From NCBI GenBank assembly GCA_028697885.1, contig JAQVER010000038.1, positions 1-37,438 of the forward strand: a stretch of 37,438 bases of DNA, in the 5' to 3' direction. The position numbers and the translations under genes are program-made. The notes beneath the pieces were generated by a model, which worked only from the letters and a program-made list of their open reading frames with translations, was not told the DNA's origin and made no database searches. The DNA is from Desulfocapsaceae bacterium (lineage in GTDB: Bacteria; Desulfobacterota; Desulfobulbia; Desulfobulbales; Desulfocapsaceae). Shown one piece after another: positions 17,219 through 25,405 of this stretch (the stretch's first letter is position 1; every line of letters starts with the position of its first letter).

Positions 17219-17691
17219 TCGGTTACACTAAAAGAAAATTGGGGAGCAAACTGCTTCATCCGGGAAAGTCCGATACCAGGGACACTCAGCAGGTCCTGCG
17301 GTCCAGTAAAGAGACCATTGGTCTTTCGTCTCATGACGATCCGGTCGGCCAGTTCGGGTCCTATACCAGATATGGTTGACAAGAGTTGCGGACCAGCAAA
17401 ATTGATGGGCATGGATTGAAACAGAAAAGGAGTCACTCCAGCGGAAACAGCCTTGTTTTTTTCGTTCTTCCCTGAAACAACAACCTCTCCCGCTACCCTC
17501 CGCAGCACCTTCCCGTCCCAATGTAAAGATAGAACAGTGCCTGGATGCGCTGAGCGTCTTTCCTGAAAAAATATTCCCAGCAGCAGGCACAAAAAGACAA
17601 TGCCCAGGAAGAGAAGAATCTCCACCCGGGCATCATTTTGAATATGCGATGTTACTGGCAATCCCGGGCTACTTTGCCTGTCTCTGCTCAT
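17215..17691 (-). CDS. ComEA-like helix-hairpin-helix membrane protein
   Basis: A 158-aa protein with one N-terminal membrane segment (VEILLFLGIVFLCLLLGIFF, about residues 24-43) and a C-terminal pair of helix-hairpin-helix motifs: LLSTISGIGPELADRIVMRR and LLSVPGIGLSRMKQ. These resemble the DNA-binding part of the competence protein ComEA. The middle has a basic segment. It starts inside the end of cimA (ATG at 17691, 23-base overlap) and overlaps miaA by four bases. A role in DNA uptake is family analogy; no other com gene is in view. Confidence 0.8.
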   Translation of the reverse strand: MSRDRQSSPGLPVTSHIQNDARVEILLFLGIVFLCLLLGIFFQERRSAHPGTVLSLHWDGKVLRRVAGEVVVSGKNEKNKAVSAGVTPFLFQSMPINFAGPQLLSTISGIGPELADRIVMRRKTNGLFTGPQDLLSVPGIGLSRMKQFAPQFSFSVTE

Positions 17692-19270
17692 CACGCATCA
17701 GTTTAAAATTCATGGAATCAACAATGGCCTGCCAGGATGCCTCAATGATATTCAAAGAGACCCCTACCGTTCCCCATTGCTCATATTGATCTCTGGACTC
17801 AATAAGAACGCGCACTTTGGCCCCGGTACCATGTTCTCCCGAAAGGACGCGAACCTTATAATCCACAAGTTCCACTTCCTGCAGGCTGGGATAAAAATGA
17901 ATGAGCGCCTTACGTAGCGCCCTATCCAAGGCATTAACCGGGCCATTACCCATGGCGGCGGTATGCACCTCTTCCCCCCCAACCTCGAGGCGGATGGTTG
18001 CCTCGGTTTCGGGCGGCTGATCCATGGCACGTTTACTGTTGATGGCCCGGAAGCCTTTGAGTTGAAAATAATTTCTCTGGGTGCCAAGGGCGCGGCGCAT
18101 GAGCAACTCGAATGAGGCCTCGGCTCCCTCATATTGAAACCCCTGGTTCTCAAGCTCTTTCAATTCCCGGACAATGGCGGAGACGATCGGGCTGTCATCC
18201 TCGAGATTAATCCCGAATATGTTGGCTTTGTGCAAGACATTGCTCTTCCCGGACTGATCAGAGATGAGGATGCGCCGAATATTACCCACTTTCTCAGGTT
18301 CGATATGTTCATAGGTCAACGGGTTGCGTTTTACCGCTGAGACATGAATGCCGCCCTTGTGGGCAAAGGCGGAACGGCCCACATAGGGCTGATATTTGTT
18401 CGATGGAAGATTGGCCAGCTCATCAACCAGCCGGGATGTTTCCGTGAGCGTTCCGACCCTTCTGACAGCCTCACAGTCGCAGTCCATCTTGAGGGCCAGG
18501 GCGGGAATAATAGAGGTTAGATTAGCATTTCCGCACCTTTCTCCATAGCCGTTCATGGTTCCCTGCACCTGACGTACCCCAAGGCTAACTGCCAGAAGAG
18601 AATTGGCGACCGCCGTTTCTGAGTCGTTATGGGCATGGATGCCAAGCTCCACCTTGGCCCCCCGCTCCCTTATAAATTGCTGGACGCGCTCGACGATGGG
18701 CTGAACCTCCTGGGGCAGCATGCCGCCGTTGGTATCACAGAGGATCAGGCGTTCCGCGCCGCCGTCAATGGCCTTGCCAAGGGTGGCCAGGGCATATTCG
18801 GCATTTTTTTTGAAGCCGTCAAAAAAATGCTCGGCATCATAAAAAAGGCTTGCCACATGGGGCCGTAGATAGCGTAATGACTCCTCGATGATGAGCAGGT
18901 TATCTTCAAGCTTGATGCGCAGGGCATCAAAGACATGAATGTCCCACGATTTGCCGAAGATGGTAATGACGGGAGTTTTGGCAGCAATCAAGGCCTGAAG
19001 ATTGGCGTCTTTGTCTGCCGGATTGGCGAACATCCGGGTAGAACCAAAGGCCGACAGCCGGGCATGTTTCATAATATGCCCATGCATGGTCTGAAAAAAC
19101 TCCACTGCCTGAGGGTTGGAACCAGGCCAGCCGCCTTCGATGAAATCGACACCAAGTTCATCGAGCTGATGGCTGATCCGGACCTTGTCGTTCACCGACA
19201 GGTTGAAGTTCTCGGCCTGGGTGCCATCACGCAAGGTGGTATCATAGATCTCTACTAGTTGTTTGGACAT
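17669..19270 (-). CDS. cimA: (R)-citramalate synthase
   Basis: Condenses pyruvate and acetyl-CoA to citramalate, the threonine-independent entry to isoleucine synthesis. The 533-aa product belongs to the homocitrate/isopropylmalate synthase family: EIYDTTLRDGTQAENFNLSV at the N terminus, GVDFIEGGWPGSNP (citramalate-type), LILCDTNGGMLP, GIHAHNDSETAVANSL with the metal-binding His pair, and QGTMNGYGERCGNANL. The C-terminal third is the LeuA-type allosteric dimer domain. It ends with TAG, inside the comEA-like gene start. It lies 85 bases after lysC on the same strand, a pairing that links branched-chain and aspartate-family synthesis. Confidence 0.94.
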   Translation of the reverse strand: MSKQLVEIYDTTLRDGTQAENFNLSVNDKVRISHQLDELGVDFIEGGWPGSNPQAVEFFQTMHGHIMKHARLSAFGSTRMFANPADKDANLQALIAAKTPVITIFGKSWDIHVFDALRIKLEDNLLIIEESLRYLRPHVASLFYDAEHFFDGFKKNAEYALATLGKAIDGGAERLILCDTNGGMLPQEVQPIVERVQQFIRERGAKVELGIHAHNDSETAVANSLLAVSLGVRQVQGTMNGYGERCGNANLTSIIPALALKMDCDCEAVRRVGTLTETSRLVDELANLPSNKYQPYVGRSAFAHKGGIHVSAVKRNPLTYEHIEPEKVGNIRRILISDQSGKSNVLHKANIFGINLEDDSPIVSAIVRELKELENQGFQYEGAEASFELLMRRALGTQRNYFQLKGFRAINSKRAMDQPPETEATIRLEVGGEEVHTAAMGNGPVNALDRALRKALIHFYPSLQEVELVDYKVRVLSGEHGTGAKVRVLIESRDQYEQWGTVGVSLNIIEASWQAIVDSMNFKLMRDEQRQAK

Positions 19271-19355
19271 ACCATGGTTTCCTGGGTTACAGGTTAACGA
19301 ACTGAATTGAACACCTGAAGCAACACCTCAACAAAACGACGCTTTAAAAAAAAGA

Positions 19356-20597
19356 TCATTGTTCTTCAACGGGAACATTGCTCTTGTCCAGCTCAAAGGC
19401 GTCATGCAGTGCTCTGACCGCAAGCTCGGTGTACTTCTCTTCAATAACGCAGGAGACCTTGATTTCCGAGGTGGAGATCATGGAGATATTGATCCCTTCC
19501 TTGGCCAGAACGCTGAACATGGTGGAGGCAATGCCGGAATGATTGCGCATCCCGACGCCGACAATGGATATCTTGGTGATATTGGTATCACCTTGTACGT
19601 CTTCGGCCCCGATCTTTTTGATCAACTCCTGCAGCAGCTTGAGGGTGCGCTCATAATCGGTGCGGATAACCGTAAAGGTCATATCGGCCTTACCCCGGCC
19701 TGCATCCTGATTCTGGATGATCATATCGACAATAATATTCGCATCAGAAATCGGGGTAAAGATCTTGGCCGCAATACCCGGCTGATTCGGCACCCCTGAG
19801 ACCGTGATTCTGGCCTCGTTTTTATTATAGGTAACACCAGAGACGATCAATCCTTCCATTTGTTTATCCTCCTCAATAACCCAGGTGCCTTCAGTCTCAG
19901 TGAACGTGGAGCGAACATGGATTGGAACTTTATAACGTTTGGCTAAAGTCACAGACCGGATATCAAGGACCTTGGCCCCCAGACTGGCAAGCTCCAGCAT
20001 TTCATCGTAGGAGATCCGGTCAATTTTTCTGGCCTTGGCGCAGATATTCGGATCTGTGGTATAGACACCCTCAACATCGGTATAAATCTCGCAGGAATCA
20101 GCCTTCAAGGCAGCGGCCAAGGCGACGGCGGTGGTATCGGAGCCGCCGCGACCAAGCGTGGTGATATCGCCCTTGTCATTGACCCCCTGGAAGCCGGCAA
20201 TGACTACCACCCTGCCCTGATTGAGCTCGGCCAGGATCTTTTCCGAATCAATGGACTCGATCCTGGCCTTTGTGTGCACCGAATCGGTGTTGATCTTCAC
20301 CTGATCACCCAGAAAAGAGACGGCATCGTCCCCGGCCTGTTTCACGGCCATGGCAAACAGGGCAATGGTCACCTGCTCGCCGGTGGACAGCAGCATGTCC
20401 ATCTCCCGGGTATCAGGCAGCTCCTGCATCTGCGAGGCCAGATCGACCAGACGATTGGTCTCACCCGACATGGCTGACAAAACCACCACCATCTGATTGC
20501 CCTGGCGTTTACTTCTGAGCACCCGCTCGGCAACTGCTTTTATCTTTGCAGGACTCCCCACGGAGGTCCCGCCAAATTTTTGAACGATTAAGGCCAT
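19356..20597 (-). CDS. lysC: Aspartate kinase, monofunctional
   Basis: Phosphorylates aspartate at the head of lysine, threonine and methionine synthesis. The 413-aa protein has the kinase motif [34 protein letters not shown] and [15 protein letters not shown], then two C-terminal ACT domains (about 265-410) that bind the feedback inhibitor. ATG at 20597. Upstream, a structured leader with an intrinsic terminator (20654-20751) suggests regulation by transcription attenuation. Confidence 0.96.
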   Translation of the reverse strand: MALIVQKFGGTSVGSPAKIKAVAERVLRSKRQGNQMVVVLSAMSGETNRLVDLASQMQELPDTREMDMLLSTGEQVTIALFAMAVKQAGDDAVSFLGDQVKINTDSVHTKARIESIDSEKILAELNQGRVVVIAGFQGVNDKGDITTLGRGGSDTTAVALAAALKADSCEIYTDVEGVYTTDPNICAKARKIDRISYDEMLELASLGAKVLDIRSVTLAKRYKVPIHVRSTFTETEGTWVIEEDKQMEGLIVSGVTYNKNEARITVSGVPNQPGIAAKIFTPISDANIIVDMIIQNQDAGRGKADMTFTVIRTDYERTLKLLQELIKKIGAEDVQGDTNITKISIVGVGMRNHSGIASTMFSVLAKEGINISMISTSEIKVSCVIEEKYTELAVRALHDAFELDKSNVPVEEQ

Positions 20598-20653
20598 TAT
20601 TTTTTTCGACTCCCACGTATAGGTAGAACCAACGGAACAACTGCAAACAACTC

Positions 20654-20692
20654 AAAAAACAAAAACGGCAGACCCACATCCTTGCCTGCCGT
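20654..20692 (-). terminator. Intrinsic terminator in the lysC leader
   Basis: On the minus strand, ACGGCAG and CTGCCGT form a 7-base stem (20686-20692 / 20665-20671) around a 14-base loop, followed at once by TTTTGTTTTTT. It lies 57 bases before the lysC start and downstream of a candidate promoter, so it could act as an attenuator. Confidence 0.6.
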
Positions 20693-20758
20693 CGGAATAA
20701 ACCTTTGCCTGGCAGAGTACCCACCAGACTTGACCGCAAAAGTCAAAGGTTAAGAAGA
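20693..20758 (-). promoter_or_regulatory. Structured lysC leader, possible attenuator or aptamer
   Basis: On the minus strand, AACCTTTG (20744-20751) pairs perfectly with CAAAGGTT (20700-20707) as a closing stem. Two small internal hairpins (TTGAC/GTCAA and CTGG/CCAG) make a three-way-junction shape of about 52 nt. CTGCC in the second hairpin could pair with GGCAG of the terminator stem, giving an alternative fold. It matches no riboswitch class I can name. A TATAAAAT box lies at 20763-20770, with a weak TTGCAT upstream. Confidence 0.4.
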
Positions 20759-20900
20759 AAATATTTTATACGCAAAAAGGAAAAATGCAACATCTTTATA
20801 GGGAGCTTCTCATTCCTCTTCCTGGTAGCTGGATTTTATGCAGGCAGATTTGCCAATCATTTCCGAGCGGAAAATTTGCTGTAAATAAATATTCCGTTAT

Positions 20901-20920
20901 GAGATAATAATTATTATCTC
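20901..20920. promoter_or_regulatory. Perfect palindrome upstream of ferritin, Fur-like operator
   Basis: GAGATAATAATTATTATCTC is a perfect 20-base palindrome ending 33 bases before the ferritin start. Its GATAAT/ATTATC half-sites resemble Fur boxes, but the spacing between them is four bases rather than the classical pattern. It overlaps a possible -10 region (TTGCTG, then TATGAG after 16 bases). Iron regulation is inference. Confidence 0.5.
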
Positions 20921-20953
20921 TTTATTTTTTTTCACCTCAAAAGAAGGAGTAGA

Positions 20954-21487
20954 ATGATGCTTGCTAAAAAACTACAGGATGCTTTTAACGAACAGATGAA
21001 AAACGAATTTTATTCCGCCTATCTCTACATGGCCATGGCTGGTTATTTCCAGTCGGAAGACCTCCCTGGATTCGCAAGCTGGATGCGTGTCCAGGCTCTT
21101 GAGGAAATGACCCATGGCGAAAAATTTTTCAATTTCACCTGTGAGACCGGCGGGCGCACCAATCTTTTACCCATTGACGGACCGCAGAACAACTTTGCTG
21201 ACCCCGCCGAGGCCTTTGAAGTCGGCCTGCAACACGAAAAATTTGTCACCAGCAGCATCAATAATCTAATGAATATGGCGGGCAAGGACAAGAACTACGC
21301 CGCTCAGATCTTTCTGCAATGGTTTGTCACCGAGCAAATCGAGGAAGAATCCAGTTTTTCCCTGATTCTAAAAAAATTACAACGGATCGCTGGGGATTCA
21401 CGTGGCCTTATGATGCTCGATCAGGAACTGGGGCAGCGAGTTTTTACTCCCCTACCGGCTGGGAACACTAATACAGTGCCCGCTTGA
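20954..21487 (+). CDS. Bacterial non-haem ferritin
   Basis: A 177-aa iron-storage protein (FtnA-type) that oxidises Fe(II) and stores the mineral in a 24-mer shell. Ferroxidase-centre residues are visible as E18 (MKNEFYSAYLYM), E51 and H54 (LEEMTHGEKFF), and later Glu/Gln residues in helices C and D (FVTEQIEEESS). GAAGGAG stands just before the ATG pair at 20954/20957. A Fur-like palindrome lies upstream and a 16-base-stem hairpin downstream (21535-21573), so it is probably monocistronic and iron-regulated. Confidence 0.95.
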   Translation: MMLAKKLQDAFNEQMKNEFYSAYLYMAMAGYFQSEDLPGFASWMRVQALEEMTHGEKFFNFTCETGGRTNLLPIDGPQNNFADPAEAFEVGLQHEKFVTSSINNLMNMAGKDKNYAAQIFLQWFVTEQIEEESSFSLILKKLQRIAGDSRGLMMLDQELGQRVFTPLPAGNTNTVPA

Positions 21488-21534
21488 TGGGAAATCCGTA
21501 CGGAAGTTTTGAGCATTAAACAGAGAATGAAATC

Positions 21535-21573
21535 TTATTTCGTCGTCCGGACAAAAACCGGATGACGAAATAA
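21535..21573 (+). terminator. Hairpin after ferritin gene
   Basis: A 16-base stem with one G-U pair (TTATTTCGTCGTCCGG and CCGGATGACGAAATAA) around a 7-base A-rich loop, 48 bases after the ferritin stop. No strong T tract follows, so efficiency is uncertain. Confidence 0.5.
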
Positions 21574-21743
21574 AGTTCCAGGAACCGCCCTCTGAACTCC
21601 CCCGAAAATCTGCCAGCCCTGACGATCGTCGTGGACAATGTCATAATGGATTATTCTTGCCTACGCTCCTTTGCATCGATTATTAAGGTATAAGTAAAAT
21701 CTTATCAAAAGGACGACTGTTTATAAAAGGAAGTAAAATATTC

Positions 21744-22943
21744 ATGGGCGGAACACGATTCATTGTAGCAGGACGTTTCATCGACGGCAGCGGCGCCGGG
21801 GTGCGCAAGAATGTCTTTCTGAAAGTTACGGACACCATTATTACCGCAATCGGTCCTGCCGCCGACCTTCCCTGGCATGACGGGTCCGTAATCGATGACT
21901 TCTCGCACTGCGTCATTTTACCGGCGTTGGTTGACTGCAGCGTTTCCCTGACGCGCTCGCCTTCCGTGGACTGGCAGGTCCGCTTAGACGCCGACGAGGC
22001 CGACACTGCGGAAAAGACAGCCATGCTGGAGCGGCATATCAGCTACTGCCATGCCTACGGGGTGCTGGGAGTGGCCGCAAGTGATGATCTGAGCGCTCTG
22101 TTGGCACAGGATCAAGAGGGGCTGGCACCGGGGTCCATCATTGACATCCGCAGCTCCGGCGGTCTCTGCCGAAGCAGGCAGGATTATGGTGCCGGAAATC
22201 CTCCGGATGGTGATTTTCTGAAGATCGATTATTCGGGCAATATCGAAGACGAGGAAGCTCCCTATCTCCGCCTAGACCCGGAAGACCTGGGCCGTATCCT
22301 GCAGCACAGAGGTGGAAGAAAGGCGATAGTAGTGGCCAATGGCCGGCAACAGGTAGCGGAGGCACTTGCGGCGGGATGTGATGCCATCGAGCAGGGATAC
22401 GGGATGGGCGAGGACAATCTTCGGAAGATGGCGGAAAAGGATGTGCTGTGGATTCCCAGCGTCCTGCGGGCAAAGAATGGTGTGGACGGTGCAGGTTCCA
22501 GCGGAGATGTGTGCTGCCGTTTTTCTCAGCGTTATGTGGCCCCGGGCAAGCCCAACCCCGGCGCGGAGGCCTTCTGGAAAAAAATGCTTGCCGAGCAACT
22601 GATACAACTGCGCCGGGCCAGAGAACTGGGGGTGAAAACGGCAGTCGGAACCGGTGCCGGCAGTGTCGGCATCCTCCATGGCGAGTCGATGGGCGAGGAG
22701 ATGAAGTTGTTCATCAAGGCCGGCTATTCACTGGCGGAGACCATCCTCTGCGCCAGTGAAAATGGAGCCCGATTCTTTGGCATGGAGAAGCTGGGAGCGC
22801 TAACTGTCGGCCGCAAAGCAACATTCCTGATTACCAGAGGTACGGTGCAACAGCTGCCAAGAAAACTCTCCTACCTGGAAGGTATCTATGTTGACGGCGC
22901 ACCCAGCGTCACCTATCGCAAGAATCCGGTTAAGGTGGTGTAA
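21744..22943 (+). CDS. Amidohydrolase-fold protein lacking most metal ligands
   Basis: A 399-aa protein with the layout of a metal-dependent amidohydrolase of the imidazolonepropionase/prolidase-like type: N-terminal beta-sandwich strands (FIVAGRFIDGSG), a TIM-barrel core, and a C-terminal GALTVGRKATFLI strand. Key residues are replaced: the HxH of the usual VDxHxH is S66-V-S68 (LVDCSVSL), the barrel His is absent (IVVANG, 195-200), IEHG is IEQG (Q217), and GTDAG is GTGAG (G304). The bridging Lys appears kept (K160, FLKIDYSG). The frame is intact, so it may be a pseudoenzyme with a binding or structural role. GGAAG lies about ten bases before the ATG. Fragments resembling it lie at 27507 and 28546. 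Confidence 0.8.
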   Translation: MGGTRFIVAGRFIDGSGAGVRKNVFLKVTDTIITAIGPAADLPWHDGSVIDDFSHCVILPALVDCSVSLTRSPSVDWQVRLDADEADTAEKTAMLERHISYCHAYGVLGVAASDDLSALLAQDQEGLAPGSIIDIRSSGGLCRSRQDYGAGNPPDGDFLKIDYSGNIEDEEAPYLRLDPEDLGRILQHRGGRKAIVVANGRQQVAEALAAGCDAIEQGYGMGEDNLRKMAEKDVLWIPSVLRAKNGVDGAGSSGDVCCRFSQRYVAPGKPNPGAEAFWKKMLAEQLIQLRRARELGVKTAVGTGAGSVGILHGESMGEEMKLFIKAGYSLAETILCASENGARFFGMEKLGALTVGRKATFLITRGTVQQLPRKLSYLEGIYVDGAPSVTYRKNPVKVV

Positions 22944-23070
22944 CAGGAGCGCTTGCCACCACCTGTACAAGATAACCGGCCTTGGAACTATTCTTTAATT
23001 ATGGTGTGAAACAGTTAGATATCAATTAAATTTACTCAGAGACAAAATTTATCCCCTGCATGTTCACCTG

Positions 23071-25212
23071 TTACGGTGTGTTTCTGCCAGTAAAGAGAGG
23101 ATTGAATAATATCCAGGGGAAATCTGTATGTTCTTTTGTAAATGAAGCTGTCACCGTACAGTCGCCATTGATGATACCTGTGGTATAAGGGTTGCTGCCT
23201 GTCCATGTGCCGTCACAACCGCTGACTGTGTCGATGGTATAGCCAATTTCGGCATTGATATCAAATGTGGTTGTATCGCCGCTGTTGACTGTTCGCGATG
23301 TAGGGGTAAAGCTGCCCTGACCAACAGGTGCTGAAGTGCTTACCGTAAAACATGATGCACAAATTTTGGCAACAAATGCATCCCTACTTCCTGCGTACGG
23401 GGTTATTGGTACTCCCCAGGTGGCTTCACTGTCTCCGGCTATGTAAACATTGCCGGCCAGACCCACGGCAATAGCTCTACCTTCATCTACAGATGTCGAT
23501 CCCATGAAAGTATTCCATTGCAGTGAGCCGACGCTGTTCAACTTAGCGGCATAAGCATCTGATCCCCCTGTGAAGGCATTTATTGGTGTGCCCCAGGAGG
23601 CATTACTATAACCGGCCAGATGAATATTACCGGTGTTGTCTAAGGCGATGGCCTTTCCCCAGACGTTAACGTCTGTTGCTCCGATGAATGTCTGCCACAC
23701 TCTCGCGCCAAGAGTACTGAGTTTGACGACGAATGCGTTCACACCTCCTGTGGAAAAGGGGTTTATTGGTGTGCCCCAGTCAGCATAGCTGGTGCCGGTT
23801 ACATAGGCATTTCCAGCGGAGTCCACGGTGATGGCACCGCCATTATCTGTACTGACTGACCCCATGAAGGTATTCCATTGAAGGACTCCGCTGTTATCCA
23901 GCTTTGCTGCGAATACGCTACTCCAATTGCCGTCACTAGGATGGGGGACAATCGGAGTTCCCCAGCTCTGATTGCCTTCACCGACGACATAGACATTATT
24001 GGAGCCATCCAGAGCAATTCCAAGGCCTTTGCCTCCCATCAATGTGTTCCACAGCAAAGAGCCATTTGTATTCATTTTTGCAGCGAATGCCTGCCCGGCA
24101 TCAGTGCCGACAAAATAGATATTGGCAGTGCTGTCTACGACAATGCCGTTGCCCTCATCAGACCCTGTTGATCCGAAAAAAGTGTTCCATACTAAACTTC
24201 CGGAGCTGGTAAGTTTGGCGACAAATGCATCTCCTCCTCCCCCCAAATGGGCAACTATTGGCGATCCCCAGGTGGCAGAGCTGGTACCAGCAACATAGAC
24301 ATTGCTGTCGCTGTCCACTGCAACACTGGTACCTTTATCATAATTGCCTTCTGAACTTGAACCAAGAAAGGCGTGCCATTGCAATGCACCAGCCGAATTC
24401 AGTTTGGCGACGAATGCACTTCCATATCCGCTTACTCCGGGGTAAGCTATTACCGGTGATCCCCAGGTGGCAGTGCTGATACCCGTCAAATAAACATTAT
24501 CGGAATCGTCAAGGGTCATCGCATAGCATTCATCCCACTCTGACGATCCCATAAAGGTATTCCACTCCAAAACTGGATCAATCAGCAGCGGGTGGGCAGG
24601 ATTGTATCGACCCAGGTTGAAACCGACATCAGCGTCACCATTTGATGTTTCAATGATGTTGAAAGCTATCTGCACAGGAATGCGGCGGCCATCTATCTGC
24701 TGCCAGGCAACTGGCGCTGATTCGCGCATCCAACCGGTCGCATAGCTGATCTTCAGGTTGCCGTTGGAGTCAATTTCAACCGGGGCATTATAGTGCAGGC
24801 GGATCTGTTCGGGAGTGCTTCCCGGTGCAATCTGCCAAGTGCTTTCAACAATGCCGTTGGCTGTTGCCTTATAGACGAGATTGACTCCAGGCCAGAGATC
24901 GTTGTAGGTTACATAACTGAGCGCCCGTGTATCAGAGCCGACCTCTGCCTTTTTGTTTGCAAGAGGATATCCCCCGGACGTTCCGCGAAATTCAACTTTC
25001 AGCATGTGATCGCCACCGGCAATATAGACGCCGTCATTCTTGAATCCAAGCATATGCCTGCCGGAATCAAACTGTAATAACCCGTTCCGGGATTCCGGAA
25101 GTGACGCTTGAACACTTTGCAATGGTGCCAGCATTACGAGTAAAAACAGAATAATTAAAACGAAACGATATCCAGTAACTCGAAAGTTTCTGTTAAGTAA
25201 CTGTTGATCCAC
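23071..25212 (-). CDS. Exported SBBP beta-propeller protein
   Basis: A 713-aa secreted or outer-surface protein. Translation probably starts at GTG 25212, where AGGGAGG stands eight bases upstream; the ATG at 25278 has no such site. A signal peptide follows (VLIILFLLVMLAPLQSVQA, then SLPES). An N-terminal domain of about 200 residues precedes seven SBBP repeats of roughly 50-65 residues, each with WNTFMGS, a DxxGNVYVAG-type strand, WGTPI and DAFVAKLNSAG; seven would close one propeller. The third repeat is short. After that come an InlB-like B-repeat (FTVSTSAPVGQGSFTPTSRT) and a C-terminal FPWILFNPLFTG tail. It lies downstream of the S74 gene in the exported cluster. Function not known; adhesion or surface binding is a guess. 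Confidence 0.82.
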   Translation of the reverse strand: MDQQLLNRNFRVTGYRFVLIILFLLVMLAPLQSVQASLPESRNGLLQFDSGRHMLGFKNDGVYIAGGDHMLKVEFRGTSGGYPLANKKAEVGSDTRALSYVTYNDLWPGVNLVYKATANGIVESTWQIAPGSTPEQIRLHYNAPVEIDSNGNLKISYATGWMRESAPVAWQQIDGRRIPVQIAFNIIETSNGDADVGFNLGRYNPAHPLLIDPVLEWNTFMGSSEWDECYAMTLDDSDNVYLTGISTATWGSPVIAYPGVSGYGSAFVAKLNSAGALQWHAFLGSSSEGNYDKGTSVAVDSDSNVYVAGTSSATWGSPIVAHLGGGGDAFVAKLTSSGSLVWNTFFGSTGSDEGNGIVVDSTANIYFVGTDAGQAFAAKMNTNGSLLWNTLMGGKGLGIALDGSNNVYVVGEGNQSWGTPIVPHPSDGNWSSVFAAKLDNSGVLQWNTFMGSVSTDNGGAITVDSAGNAYVTGTSYADWGTPINPFSTGGVNAFVVKLSTLGARVWQTFIGATDVNVWGKAIALDNTGNIHLAGYSNASWGTPINAFTGGSDAYAAKLNSVGSLQWNTFMGSTSVDEGRAIAVGLAGNVYIAGDSEATWGVPITPYAGSRDAFVAKICASCFTVSTSAPVGQGSFTPTSRTVNSGDTTTFDINAEIGYTIDTVSGCDGTWTGSNPYTTGIINGDCTVTASFTKEHTDFPWILFNPLFTGRNTP

Positions 25213-25405
25213 AATGTTTTCCTCCCTGGATTTAAGTGACAAGGGCATCCGCCGTAAGTTTTTTATCTCAATTTCCATAACTTATTTAAATACTTCCTAT
25301 GGCGTACTAAACCCAAAAGAAAATCCCTTGTCGGCTATTGAGATTGTAAACACACCTCAATTACTAACCGAAACAAGAATTGATTGTAACCGGTTCCTTC
25401 CGCTC

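Noticed and set aside
20509..20739. Leader frame with TTG start overlapping the lysC start
   Set aside because: No ribosome binding site, an unusual start codon, and it overlaps the structured leader. An RNA-structure explanation fits better.
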